DNA from: Brasenia schreberi
Taxonomy: Eukaryota > Streptophyta > Magnoliopsida > Nymphaeales > Cabombaceae
Length of the DNA: 64,000 bases
Direction of reading: 5' to 3'
NCBI GenBank assembly: GCA_036023115.1
Contig: JAYKKT010000048.1
Span: forward strand, 4,488,001 to 4,552,000
Below the pieces are notes generated by a model that was not told the DNA's origin, ran no database searches, and saw nothing but the letters and a program-made list of their open reading frames with translations. Below, piece after piece: positions 23,733-32,707 of the stretch (its first letter is position 1; each line of letters starts with the position of its first letter). The translations under genes were made by a program, and so were the position numbers.

Positions 23733-24230
23733 ATGACACAGATTATTGTAAATAGCCATTCAAAGGAATCATGTCAAAAGAGTCTTGAAGATGCAAAGGC
23801 AATGACAGAGAGGCATTTAGCTACTGGCGATTTGAAGCAAAGTTCAACAGTTGAGAATCTGGTAGAGAAAAATGCTGATAACCAATGGCTGTCAGCTTTG
23901 ATCATTGATGGCACAAGTCTTGTTTATATCCTTGAAACTGAGTTGGAGGATGTGCTGTTCGAGTAAGCTACAAAATGCAATGCAGTGCTCTATTGCCGAG
24001 TAGCTCCATTATAGAAAGTTGGTATAGTTGCACTCATAAAGAGCAGGACGAATGACATGACCCTTGCCATTGGAGATGGGGGAAAATGACGTGTCAATGA
24101 TCCAAATGGCTGATGTAGGAATAGGCATCAGTGGCCAGGAAGGCCGTCAAGCAATGATGGCATCCGATTTGGCAATGGGCCAGTTCAGATTTCTGGTGCC
24201 TTTGCTGTTGGCCCTGACATTAACCTTTTA
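23733..24230 (+). pseudogene. P4-type ATPase (ALA-like flippase) fragment, frameshifted
   Basis: The plus strand encodes part of the P domain and hinge of a plant aminophospholipid ATPase: MTQIIVNSHSKESC, ALIIDGTSLVYILETELEDV, then (after a stop at 23966, where the frame resumes) [25 protein letters not shown], and after a one-base insertion near 24090 [39 protein letters not shown]. These enzymes flip phospholipids across membranes using ATP; the GDGxND motif coordinates magnesium. The catalytic DKTGT phosphorylation site and all transmembrane segments are missing. The match is closest to ALA1-like proteins as I recall them. It starts 18 bp after the GIF fragment on the same strand, so two unrelated genes are juxtaposed. 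Confidence 0.85.
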
Positions 24231-24559
24231 GATGATAGTAAGATAGGAAATATGCTGCAGAACTCAGCAGAAAAAACAAACAGCAGACACTTTTGCGTTA
24301 GTTGCAGCCCGTATCCTACCTGCTCCAAAAAGTAAAACATCACGATACTGTTAGAGAGAAAGATTGCTTATCACATGTGGGCCAATGGAATACGGTGAAT
24401 AAGATCATGATCAAGCTCATCCAACACAGATAGATCAAGATAAAGGATAAAACTTATCAAAGCCAGATCAAGATCAATTTTATCAAATTCGGGTAAGATC
24501 AGGTGAAAGATCAAGCTTATCAAAACAGGACAGAATCAAGATCAGGCTTATCCAAATCC
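24231..24559. other. Unassigned stretch between gene fragments and LTR D
   Basis: Contains a repeated AGATCAAG/AGCTTATC-type phrase (24400-24545). The right part may already be the 5' region of the LTR that follows; a TG start at 24349 is possible but has no matching duplication on the other side. Confidence 0.4.
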
Positions 24560-25911
24560 ACAATAGATAGGTACCCATAAGCCTATAAAAAGGCCCTCCC
24601 AGGTGCTGCATCAACCATCAACCATTCACCGCAAAAATCCAGTCTGTGAACAGAAAGAGAGAGAAAGAAAGAGGAGAAGATGAAGGAGAGGCCGACCCTG
24701 TTCCACCATCCGACTTTCGATCAAGGGAGTTCCTCGGCCACGTTAGGAGCTTCTCATCCACGTCTTCTTCGATTCCACAGGTTTGAATCGTTCATTGTAT
24801 GATTATAATCTATGAGAAACTAAGAATTTACAGAGAACTGCACAGGGACTGAACTACAACTCGTGTTCACGACCCATGTCAATGTAAAACATAATCTTTT
24901 CTTCATGAACGAGATAAAAATCACATACTTAGTATGATCTACATGAATGTTATGACTGGTTACAAGTTGAGAATCGTTCCAAACAATCAAAGGAAAGCTT
25001 TTAAATTTTCTGCAATTCTTAATTTTTAAAACTACATGATCACATATGTCTGAACACAGATTTCTTCTGAACAAACGACTGATCCAATCAAATCGATTTT
25101 TTTGCACGTCCAATCTAGATATATCAGAGATCATTAGATTGAAGATTTTATGTGATTGTTTACCTAGTCAATTAGATCTGTGAACTTTAGTGAAAAACAG
25201 ATTCTGTTATGTAGAAACAGAACATTTAGAAATAGACCTCTATTCTTTTATCCATATCTCTACAAATACCAAGTAAAATTTCATTAAAACTGATTCTCTG
25301 GAAATTTAACATTCGTAGATTTCCAACAAAATAAATTTTGTTGAATTTGGATGTCTGAGTGCAGAGATATAGCTGTTTTTCTGAGCCTCTAACTCATAGA
25401 TACATAACTGTTCCGAGTTTCTGAACAGTCTCTGATTCCGGATTTAATTCTTAGTATTTATAGAAGAAAAATACAAAATAAAAATATATTCTGATTTTGC
25501 GCATATATATCTTTCTTCTTTTAAATTTTTAGAATTTTTGCAGACTCTGAAGTATTTTTAAAAATTCAGAGAACAGTTATATGAGACTGAACAGGTTCTG
25601 CAATTTTCAGAATATGAAAATTTTCAGAAATCAAGAACTTAGGCACGAATTCTAAATTTTGTAAGGTCTGATTTTCACTTTTTTCGAATTTAACGGATTC
25701 CAAACATTTTTCAAGCGTCTAGGCTGACCCTTGCGCCAGTTCAAGAAGACCTACGTCGAAAAGATCTCACTTGTTCATAATCGCCTACGAAAGTCAGAAA
25801 ATTAAACTTTGTTAGTTTAAGTAAACTAACTGGCACACTCGCGCACATGACGTAGTTCGAGAGTTTAATTTTAAATCCTAAAAGATTTTGAAATAAAAAT
25901 TTACATCTATA
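24560..25911 (+). mobile_element. Divergent gypsy LTR (family D), solo or fragment, plus strand
   Basis: The layout matches the LTR of element B in plus orientation: a GCCTATAAAA box at 24581, a purine-rich AGAGAGAAAGAAAGAGG leader, GAGAGGCCGACC, a long AT-rich body, then the module TAGGCTGACCCTTGCGCC, the palindrome GTTAGTTTAAGTAAACTAAC at 25811-25830, CTGGCAC, and a degenerate end (TTACATCTATA in place of ACGTCTACA) at 25911. No PBS follows, so it is not followed by an internal region. The left boundary is uncertain. Confidence 0.65.
24584..24591 (+). promoter_or_regulatory. TATA box of LTR D
   Basis: TATAAAAA is at the same place as CCTATAAAAGG in both LTRs of element B, followed by a purine-rich leader. 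Confidence 0.5.
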
Positions 25912-26725
25912 AGTATGAAATCTTTTTTTCTCTTTTTCTTAATTAGTAAAAAGCATGAGGTAAGATCACTATATAAGTTTGAGTAGTATAGACCTTTGCA
26001 TGTAATGCACTCATTAAGCTCATTGTCTTCATGTTAATTTGTGACTTTACTATCATTTGTTTTTCATCCTTCTCTATTAGAAAATGATAAAATCTTGTCA
26101 CATATTTTCTTCTCGATGTCACACCTTATCCACCATTTCTTTTGAGAATGAGGTCAAGTTCTTTCACAATGCGCATACCACACCAAGCTCATACCTTAGA
26201 ATTACAGCAAGTGCTATCTAAATCCAGTCGCCATTCTTGATGACAACAATTATCATGATCAACCTCTAGTGGGTTAGATGACATAAATTTTTAAATATAT
26301 TATTAAATCATTGTAGATCAACTTAAGGGGAGCAAGTGCTGAACCAGTGAAGTCAACCAAGCGTTGGTGCGGGAACGATTGTATTTTTGAAATATTAGGT
26401 CACATTTAAACAAGCGCCAATGGGTTTTATATATAAAATTAAAATGAATACCTAGCACTAATGTCATAAAAAAAAACAAGCCCATAAGGTGAAGACACAA
26501 ACAGTCCACGTTTAAACGACACATGGGAACTTCAGCTCACGATAAATAGTTTAACTAAACATATTACTTAGTTTTCAACCCTCTGCGTCGAATACGTTTA
26601 TCTAGATATCGTTCATGACACCTGTAAACATCGAGATCCCTACTCATCTTGGTGAACATGGTTTATTAAATGCCACAATGTATTAAATCAGTCGTAGCTA
26701 AGATCTCATGCAGGATGATATGAAG
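25912..26725. other. Unassigned DNA left of element A
   Basis: AT-rich flank with no gene recognised. It is continuous with 40577 onward before insertion of element A. Confidence 0.5.
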
Positions 26726-26730
26726 CATAC
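26726..26730 (+). repeat. Target-site duplication of element A (left)
   Basis: CATAC, repeated at 40572-40576. Confidence 0.9.
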
Positions 26731-27589
26731 TGTAAACACCCCGAAATCCCACGAATTTCTTAAACAAATCTGGTTTTGATACAAGCAGCCCCAAAGGGCC
26801 ATTTTTGAGTTTGGAACCCCAGGAGCCTTCCAAACAAAACCCTGTATATATGTTTTAAACTTTATCTTTCAAAAACATATGATATAGCTTTTGAAAACCC
26901 TTTTAAAACATGTTTTGAAACCCCGAAGTGGCTTGGCTCGATCAAGACAGGACCAGGAGAGCCAAGAAGAGCCCGAAACCGGAGCACCTGTCGAGCCCGG
27001 CACAGCATCTCTTGTATCTGATTCACACCCCAGGATCTCGAACGTCCAAGACCCTGTTCTTATCAAAAAAGCATTTGAAGTCATCTCCAGAAGGCAGAAA
27101 CGGAGGCGGACGACTATGTTGGCGAAGACCCAACGCAGACGGAGTACTGATGCTGTCAGGCCCCGCACGAATCGTCCGTTTCGAACCCAGCTCGAAGGAG
27201 TCAGAGTTCAGTTTGGATTGGATCTGGACCATATATATCCAGATTCCAATCCAAACCCATATGTGGACTTGGATTTGGATTTGGATCCAGAAATCCAATC
27301 CAATATCCATATCCATGGCCCACATCACCTTCTCATAAATGGAGGTGGGGCCCACTTGAAATTCACGTGGGATATTGGGCATGAGAGAGAGTGGGGGTGA
27401 AAAATATCAAGAGTGTTGTATTAAGCTTGACTTGTGTGTCAAGTTTGGGTTTAATCTTGTGGTTTAGCCTAATTGAGTGGGTTTAAGCTTGTAATTAGCT
27501 AAAACCTAACCTAGGGCTGCACCAACATGGGGTGATCAAGGTCTATGGGCCATGCTAAGGGAGCTCCTTCACCTAAAACTAACCCAAAA

Positions 27590-27810
27590 TGCCTAAACCT
27601 AGCCTAAACCCCTAATCCACCCCTAATCTGAACCTAATCACCTAACCCACTTCCCTAATCCCGGCCTAATCCCAACCTAATCACCTAACCCACTCCCCTA
27701 ATCCTTCCCTAAACCTAGATTAATTTCCCTAATCCTAGCCTAAACCTAGCCTAAACCACCTAACCTAGCTCACTAAACCTCACCCTCAAACCCAACCACC
27801 TAACCTAACC
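27590..27810 (+). repeat. Degenerate telomere-like repeats in the LTR
   Basis: Dozens of 6-12-bp variants of CCTAAAC, CCTAACC and CCTAATCC run head to tail, resembling the plant telomere unit CCCTAAA without being a pure array. The same zone is in the right LTR and, reversed, at about 1430-1830. Confidence 0.7.
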
Positions 27811-28458
27811 CTAAACCACTCTTAGCCACCCATCTTCCCCTTAACTCAACCTCTTTGCCGCCACCATCTAAGCCTAGCCGAACCTAGGATAACCCAAGTG
27901 GCTGGCCACTACTCAGCCACCACCTCCCATTCGGCCGACCTCCCCCTAGGCGTCCTCTTTGGCCTTCCCACTAGCTCACCTTTTAGGTCCAGTTTCCCTA
28001 AGTCCCTAACTTACCTAGTGACCCTAAGACCCACTTAGTCAGCCACTCTAAACTCCCTACTTGGAGGCGCCGCCCACTTGCCACCGGTCCCCTTCGAGGC
28101 GTCCATCCCGCGCCCCATTTGCAGCCGGCCAGCACTCTTGGTCACACACCTTCGCGGAGCTCCCATTTGCAGCCCAAAGCCAAGGCCACGCTCAAGCAAG
28201 ACCTCTACGGACCAGCTACTTGTAAGTTTCTAAACTCGGTCTTTAATCATACACTTGCTTGAAATTCAATTGGATACGGGGTTGTAATAACGGAGCATAG
28301 TCTCCCCCCGCTTGTAATAACGTGGCTTGGCACAACCACACACGTGCACTCTCTTAGTCGTGCACAATTTTGAACACACACGGGCCTAATCAGCCCCTAA
28401 TATATAAGTATACGTATATATTTCATTTCCGAAGGGTTTTGTTTAAGTTGGGTGTGTT

Positions 28459-28990
28459 GTCTTTCAATTTAAACACTCTCACACACATTGAGCTTTCGCT
28501 CTTATTTGAAAGACCCAAGTAAGGGCCGACCTATACTATTTGGGTTTCATTTCATGTCGTGTGAGTAAGTCTTTCAATTTAAACACTCTCACACACATTG
28601 AGCTTTCGCTCTTATTTGAAAGACCCAAGTAAGGGCCGACCTATACTATTTGGGTTTCATTTATTGTCGTGTGAGTAGTCTTTCAATTCAAGCACTTGCA
28701 CACACATTGAGCCTTCGCTCTTACTCCCAAGACCTTAGTAAAGGCCTTATTGCAGTTATATTTGGGTTTCATTTATGTCGTGTGTGTAGTACTTCAATTC
28801 AAGCACTCTCACACACATTGAGCCTTCGCTCTTACTCCCAAGACCTTAGTCAAGGCCATACTGCAATTTATATTTGGGTTTAATTTCATGTCGTGTGTGT
28901 AAGTCTTTCAATTCAAACACGCACCCACATTGAGCCTTCGCTCTTATTTGCAAGACCCGAGTAAGGGCTCATATACATAAGATATATACA
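28459..28990 (+). repeat. Five ~110-bp tandem units with conserved hairpins
   Basis: Units start at 28459, 28569, 28678, 28789 and 28903. Each contains GTCTTTCAATT or a variant, a GAGC/GCTC stem (loop TTTC or CTTC), AAGAC, and then a short stem that is CCC/GGG in units 1, 2 and 5 but CCTT/AAGG in units 3 and 4. Confidence 0.9.
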
Positions 28991-28991
28991 T

Positions 28992-29075
28992 ATTTCCCTT
29001 CGGTCATTTCCCTTCGGTTATTTCCCTTCGGTTATTTCCCTTCGGTTATTTCCCTTCTGTTATTTCCCTTCAGCA
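28992..29075 (+). repeat. 14-bp tandem repeat, six copies
   Basis: ATTTCCCTTCGGTT repeats six times, with the last two copies mutated (CTTCTG, CTTCAG). It follows the 110-bp units directly. Confidence 0.9.
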
Positions 29076-29372
29076 TTGTCTTTACATTTCGGGTTTTCCC
29101 TTTGGAGTAGCGTGAGTTTGCATTGCATCTACGCCATACCACGAGGTAGGACGCATATTGCATCGAAGCAACCCCCGCTCGAATTCGCCCATGTAGTGGA
29201 GTGTTCATAACACACAAACTAGGCGACCCAAAAAGGGATAAAAGAAAAAGACTTAGGCACGTGCAAATCCACGTGATCTAAAACATGCAATCGCATCTTA
29301 AAGACCCGAAATAGACACCTCGAACCGTTTCGTAGATTTTCTCCCTAAAAACTCGATTTTTGCAAAAGCGTA

Positions 29373-29500
29373 CAGACTGACCCTTGCGCATCGGTGCAAG
29401 AAGGTCTGCGACGACAAGAGCTCGCTTGCTCACAGTCGCCACGTTTAGAAGTCAGTATTGATATATCTTCGCTAGCTTAAGTAAGCTAGCTGGCACGCCC
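29373..29500 (+). other. Structured module at the 3' end of the family-A LTR
   Basis: Contains a hairpin with outer arms CAGAC/GTCTG and inner arms CTTGC/GCAAG (29373-29408), and a perfect palindrome GCTAGCTTAAGTAAGCTAGC (29471-29490) followed at once by TGGCACGCCC, the same ten bases that open the PBS at 29594. Related modules with different but still pairing arms occur in the LTRs of B, C and D. Confidence 0.7.
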
Positions 29501-29593
29501 TGTTTGTATACATAGGCCTTAGACGCACGATAAGATCCACTCCAAGCCACGAAAGGGGCGAAGAGGCGGGGATTTTCGCGCGTCTACAGAGAT

Positions 29594-29611
29594 TGGCACG
29601 CCCGGTGGGAC
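29594..29611 (+). other. Primer-binding site of element A
   Basis: TGGCACGCCCGGTGGGAC starts five bases after the LTR end and begins with TGG, the complement of the tRNA CCA tail. The sequence is closest to what I recall for a tRNA-Arg acceptor/T-arm; the exact tRNA is not assigned. Confidence 0.8.
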
Positions 29612-29729
29612 GTGAGCCTTTTCAAAAATCGAGTTTACTTGTAGGAGTCTTGCGAAAATTTTATAAAGGTGTCGTTTTAACTTGTTTTCTTTGTTTTCAC
29701 TTAGGAAATTTTGAAAAAGCTTGAAAAGC

Positions 29730-32594
29730 ATGTCAAAATCCAATCCAAGTGAAGTGTCGAGCCAAGGCTCATGCGCATCAAGTTCTCACTCTAGGAGGAT
29801 TTTCAAAAACAAAATAAAACCAGATGAAATCGAGGACTTGAGAAGGGAATTTGAGGCCAAAATCGATGCTCTCAGCCAAGAGGCTGAAGTAGGCGATTCG
29901 TGTTCATCAAACGGTGAACAAAGGCCTAAAAAGAAAATTGAAAAACCTCGCAAGCAAAAAGAAGCCTCCGTAATTGAAGGCAACCAATACCACGAGTCCT
30001 TCACACAAAAGGACCGTAAAGCCCTACAACAGCTGCTGAAAGGGCAAAATAAAGAGAAAAGAAGCTACGCCCTGTCTGATTTCCTTCCTATGGATTACGA
30101 AACAGACAGTGACGATGAAATACCGAACTTCCATCGGTATGATGGCATGGGAGACCCTAGGTCTCACTTGCAGCTTTTCTCACGTCGAGCCCATAAGAAG
30201 AAAAAGGACTCGATGAAATGGGTGTATTGGTTCCCTCTATCCCTTAAAGGCACAGCTGCCAAATGGCTGGCTTCCTACGACTTAAGCCAGTTCGCTACTT
30301 TTGAAGAGTTAGCGAACTGCTTCATGCAAAGATTTGCACACAACGTGGAAGTCACGCCAACCCTGAATACTTTAAGGGATACAAAGCAAGGCATGAACGA
30401 AGACGTGCATGCCTTCATTATAAGATGGAGGTCTCTTTTAGGCCAAGTGCGAGAGCCTATATCCGAAGGATGCGCAGTAATGCTCATCCTGGATAATTTC
30501 AAAAGCGAGTTAAAAACTCTTCTCTCGCTCCATGAGATTTCAACTTTCCATAAGTTGATCAAAAAAGCCTCCCTTTTCGAAACCAACTTGCGAAAAGGGA
30601 CATACGACCACTTATGGAAAGGAAGTGCCGTTCCCAAAACACGTGTGGAAAAGCCCATCGCATATGGGCTGCCCACAACGGACAAAGGGGCAAAGCCCCA
30701 TAAAATCGCCAATGTTCGGGTGGATCCAGGCATGGCGGGCACTTCTAAAAATTTCGAAAAAATAGAAAATAAGAGAGAACGCAATTTTTCAAAACCAATT
30801 GAAAAACGGGAGTACACTCCGCTGGGGCAACCTGTGTCGGAGGTCCTAGACCTCCTACTTGCCCAGGGCATGATCGAACTCCCTGAAATCCCCGAAGGAG
30901 TCACGTCCAAAGGGGGGTATTTAAACCGGTTTTGCAAGTATCATCGGCTCAAAGGCCATGATACCAAACGGTGCTTCTCTCTTCTAAATAAAATTGAGAA
31001 CTTGATAGCGGAGGGCCGGCTCCAGGTCACTGCGGAATCTGAGCCACCTCAAGCTATCTTCAAGGAACCCTTTCCCAAACACGCCAGTGGCAGTGGGAAA
31101 GGAAAGGAGGTATGTACCCTCACCATTTCCAAGGAACTAGCGCGAAAGCCCGAACCTGGTCGACCTGCTTGTGTGCCCATCCTTGTACTATACAAGAGGC
31201 CCGCCCAAGTTGTCATTCGGGGACCATCAAAAGTGGAAACCCCGGCAAAACCAGTTTTGAAAATCCAAGGTTCTCCTCAGCTCATCCTTAGAGCCAAGTT
31301 TAGCGCGAACCCTAGGCTGGTCGTGGGGGAAGTCACTAGATCCGGGAGGATCTACCAACCCCCGCACCTTCAAGGTGCTCAAAAGGTGGTCAGTGTGCCT
31401 GGCCCCTCAAAAGCATGTATCCCTAGTGGTCCGCCAAAAGCAGATAAGGACAAAATCATCCTAAATCCTTATGATTTCGAAAACCACCTTTCAAAGATTC
31501 CTATTCACATGTCTATCCTAGAGCTTATCAAAACCTCGCCTAGGCATAGACTTGTCTTAGAGAAAATTCTAGAAAGGGCCAAGGTTGATTCGAACATAAG
31601 TCCGGAGTCCTTGTCTGCCCAAGTGGCTTTGTTAGGAGCAAAATCGCCCATCACCTTTTCGGAAGATGATAGACCCTACGAAACCCATAACCAGGCCCTG
31701 CATATCGAGGTGGTTCTAAACAACCACTCTCTGGACAGGTGCCTAGTCGATGGTGGAGGAGGGCTCAACATCCTTCCACTTCACGTGGCGTACAAAATCG
31801 GAGTCACCTTGACTTCAGTAAACCCAAGCCCCATCGTTATCACTGGATACGATGGGAATGCGTCTAGGCCTTTAGGATCCATCGAACTCCCAATGGAAAC
31901 AGGAGGGATCAAACACACGGGGGTGTTCCATGTCTTGGACATCCACCCCCATTATAACCTGTTGCTGGGAAGACCCTGGATACACAGTTTGTACGTTGTG
32001 CCATCCACCTTCCACAGGTGTGTCAAGATCCCTTTTAGGGACCAAGTCGTAGTGATCCTAGGTGAGAGTCACCCACAACTTCAGGGGATCATAAACTCCC
32101 CTTGTTTATCGAGCTCCCAGGCCCATGAGGCTAACCTGGGGCAAATTATGGTTGAGCCACCTCGGCTCGTGTTGAACAACCCTAGGAAGGTTGTATGTGT
32201 GAAGGGGCCGCCCAAAGCAGGCCCCCTCCCGACTCTAATCCTCCTAGGAAAACCCAAGCATTCCCTATTTCCAAAGCCCCTGGACAAAAGGCCCTACAAG
32301 CCTAATATGGACGATAGCATGTTCCAGGACCACGACTTATATCCCATCTTTTCAAAAAACAAAAGGTCGTGGAACATGTTATTGAACATGGGCTACACGC
32401 CCTACAAAAGTCTAGGGGCACAAAACCAGGGTCTCCTAGAGCCCATCCTTCCTAGGGCCAACCCAAGCCGATATGGGATCGGCTATACTCCCCGAATACC
32501 GCCGGAGCCACCCCCTGTGACCACCTGGGTCAAGGGTGCCCCGGGGCCTGTCTTAGAAGAGACCTATGGTTTAGATCTCCTATTCCGAGTCTAA
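29730..32594 (+). CDS. Element A gag-protease polyprotein (954 aa)
   Basis: I start at the first ATG, 29730 (MSKSNPSEVSSQG); the same start is used in elements B and C (MSSSEGS). The Gag core lies at about residues 130-260 (EIPNFHRYDG, KGTAAKWLASYDLSQF, CFMQRF), followed at about 402 by a zinc knuckle of the CX2HX4HX4C form (CKYHRLKGHDTKRC), a variant known in plant gypsy elements. The aspartic protease is at about 674 with LVDGGGGLNILP, where DGG replaces the usual D-S/T-G, and HYNLLLGRPW further on. Gag packages the RNA in a particle and protease cuts the polyproteins. The frame is open throughout. Pol begins 113 bp downstream in another frame, so it needs a separate route of expression. 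Confidence 0.92.
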   Translation: MSKSNPSEVSSQGSCASSSHSRRIFKNKIKPDEIEDLRREFEAKIDALSQEAEVGDSCSSNGEQRPKKKIEKPRKQKEASVIEGNQYHESFTQKDRKALQQLLKGQNKEKRSYALSDFLPMDYETDSDDEIPNFHRYDGMGDPRSHLQLFSRRAHKKKKDSMKWVYWFPLSLKGTAAKWLASYDLSQFATFEELANCFMQRFAHNVEVTPTLNTLRDTKQGMNEDVHAFIIRWRSLLGQVREPISEGCAVMLILDNFKSELKTLLSLHEISTFHKLIKKASLFETNLRKGTYDHLWKGSAVPKTRVEKPIAYGLPTTDKGAKPHKIANVRVDPGMAGTSKNFEKIENKRERNFSKPIEKREYTPLGQPVSEVLDLLLAQGMIELPEIPEGVTSKGGYLNRFCKYHRLKGHDTKRCFSLLNKIENLIAEGRLQVTAESEPPQAIFKEPFPKHASGSGKGKEVCTLTISKELARKPEPGRPACVPILVLYKRPAQVVIRGPSKVETPAKPVLKIQGSPQLILRAKFSANPRLVVGEVTRSGRIYQPPHLQGAQKVVSVPGPSKACIPSGPPKADKDKIILNPYDFENHLSKIPIHMSILELIKTSPRHRLVLEKILERAKVDSNISPESLSAQVALLGAKSPITFSEDDRPYETHNQALHIEVVLNNHSLDRCLVDGGGGLNILPLHVAYKIGVTLTSVNPSPIVITGYDGNASRPLGSIELPMETGGIKHTGVFHVLDIHPHYNLLLGRPWIHSLYVVPSTFHRCVKIPFRDQVVVILGESHPQLQGIINSPCLSSSQAHEANLGQIMVEPPRLVLNNPRKVVCVKGPPKAGPLPTLILLGKPKHSLFPKPLDKRPYKPNMDDSMFQDHDLYPIFSKNKRSWNMLLNMGYTPYKSLGAQNQGLLEPILPRANPSRYGIGYTPRIPPEPPPVTTWVKGAPGPVLEETYGLDLLFRV

Positions 32595-32707
32595 CCCATA
32601 GTGTTTTCCCTTTGTAGGTATGACGGAAGATCCCTTTTTCTAAAAATACAAAAAACATTTAAAAACTTAAAATAAAAAAAAATCGAAAACAAGAAAAACC
32701 AAAAACA
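32595..32707 (+). other. gag-pol junction with a conserved splice-acceptor-like site
   Basis: After the gag stop, GTGTTTTCCCTTTGTAG/G (AG at 32616-32617) is a polypyrimidine tract with YAG. The same block, with CTTTGYAG/G, is at the equivalent place in element B (about 59123-59140) and element C (about 3639-3655). An ATG follows within 8 bp in all three. In A that ATG opens only eight codons. Confidence 0.5.

Larger units (their letters stand above)
26731..29588 (+). repeat. 5' LTR of element A (2858 bp)
   Basis: Bounded by TGTAAACACC and GTCTACA. In order it holds: a GGATTGG/CCAATCC hairpin (27212-27254), a zone of degenerate telomere-like CCTAAACC/CCTAACC repeats (about 27590-27810), five ~110-bp tandem units (28459-28990), a 14-bp repeat (28992-29075), and the structured 3' module (29373-29500). 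Four CACGTG palindromes occur at 27364, 28341, 29258 and 29270. A possible TATA motif (TATATAAG) lies near 28400. The internal short open frames are not genes. Confidence 0.95.

Noticed and set aside
24349..25911. Complete solo LTR with a TG start at 24349
   Set aside because: The five bases on each side (GATAC and AGTAT) do not match, and the start differs from TGTAAACACC, so only 24560-25911 is claimed.
26891..27400. Open frames of 100-170 codons in both LTRs of element A (identical at 37725-38234, and a shorter version near 1961-2395)
   Set aside because: They overlap on both strands, consist largely of simple GGATTTGGAT-type sequence, and are duplicated only because the LTRs are. No domain is recognisable.
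28459..28990. CRISPR-like array (regular repeats and spacers)
   Set aside because: Units of ~110 bp are repeats over their full length without unique spacers, inside a plant LTR.
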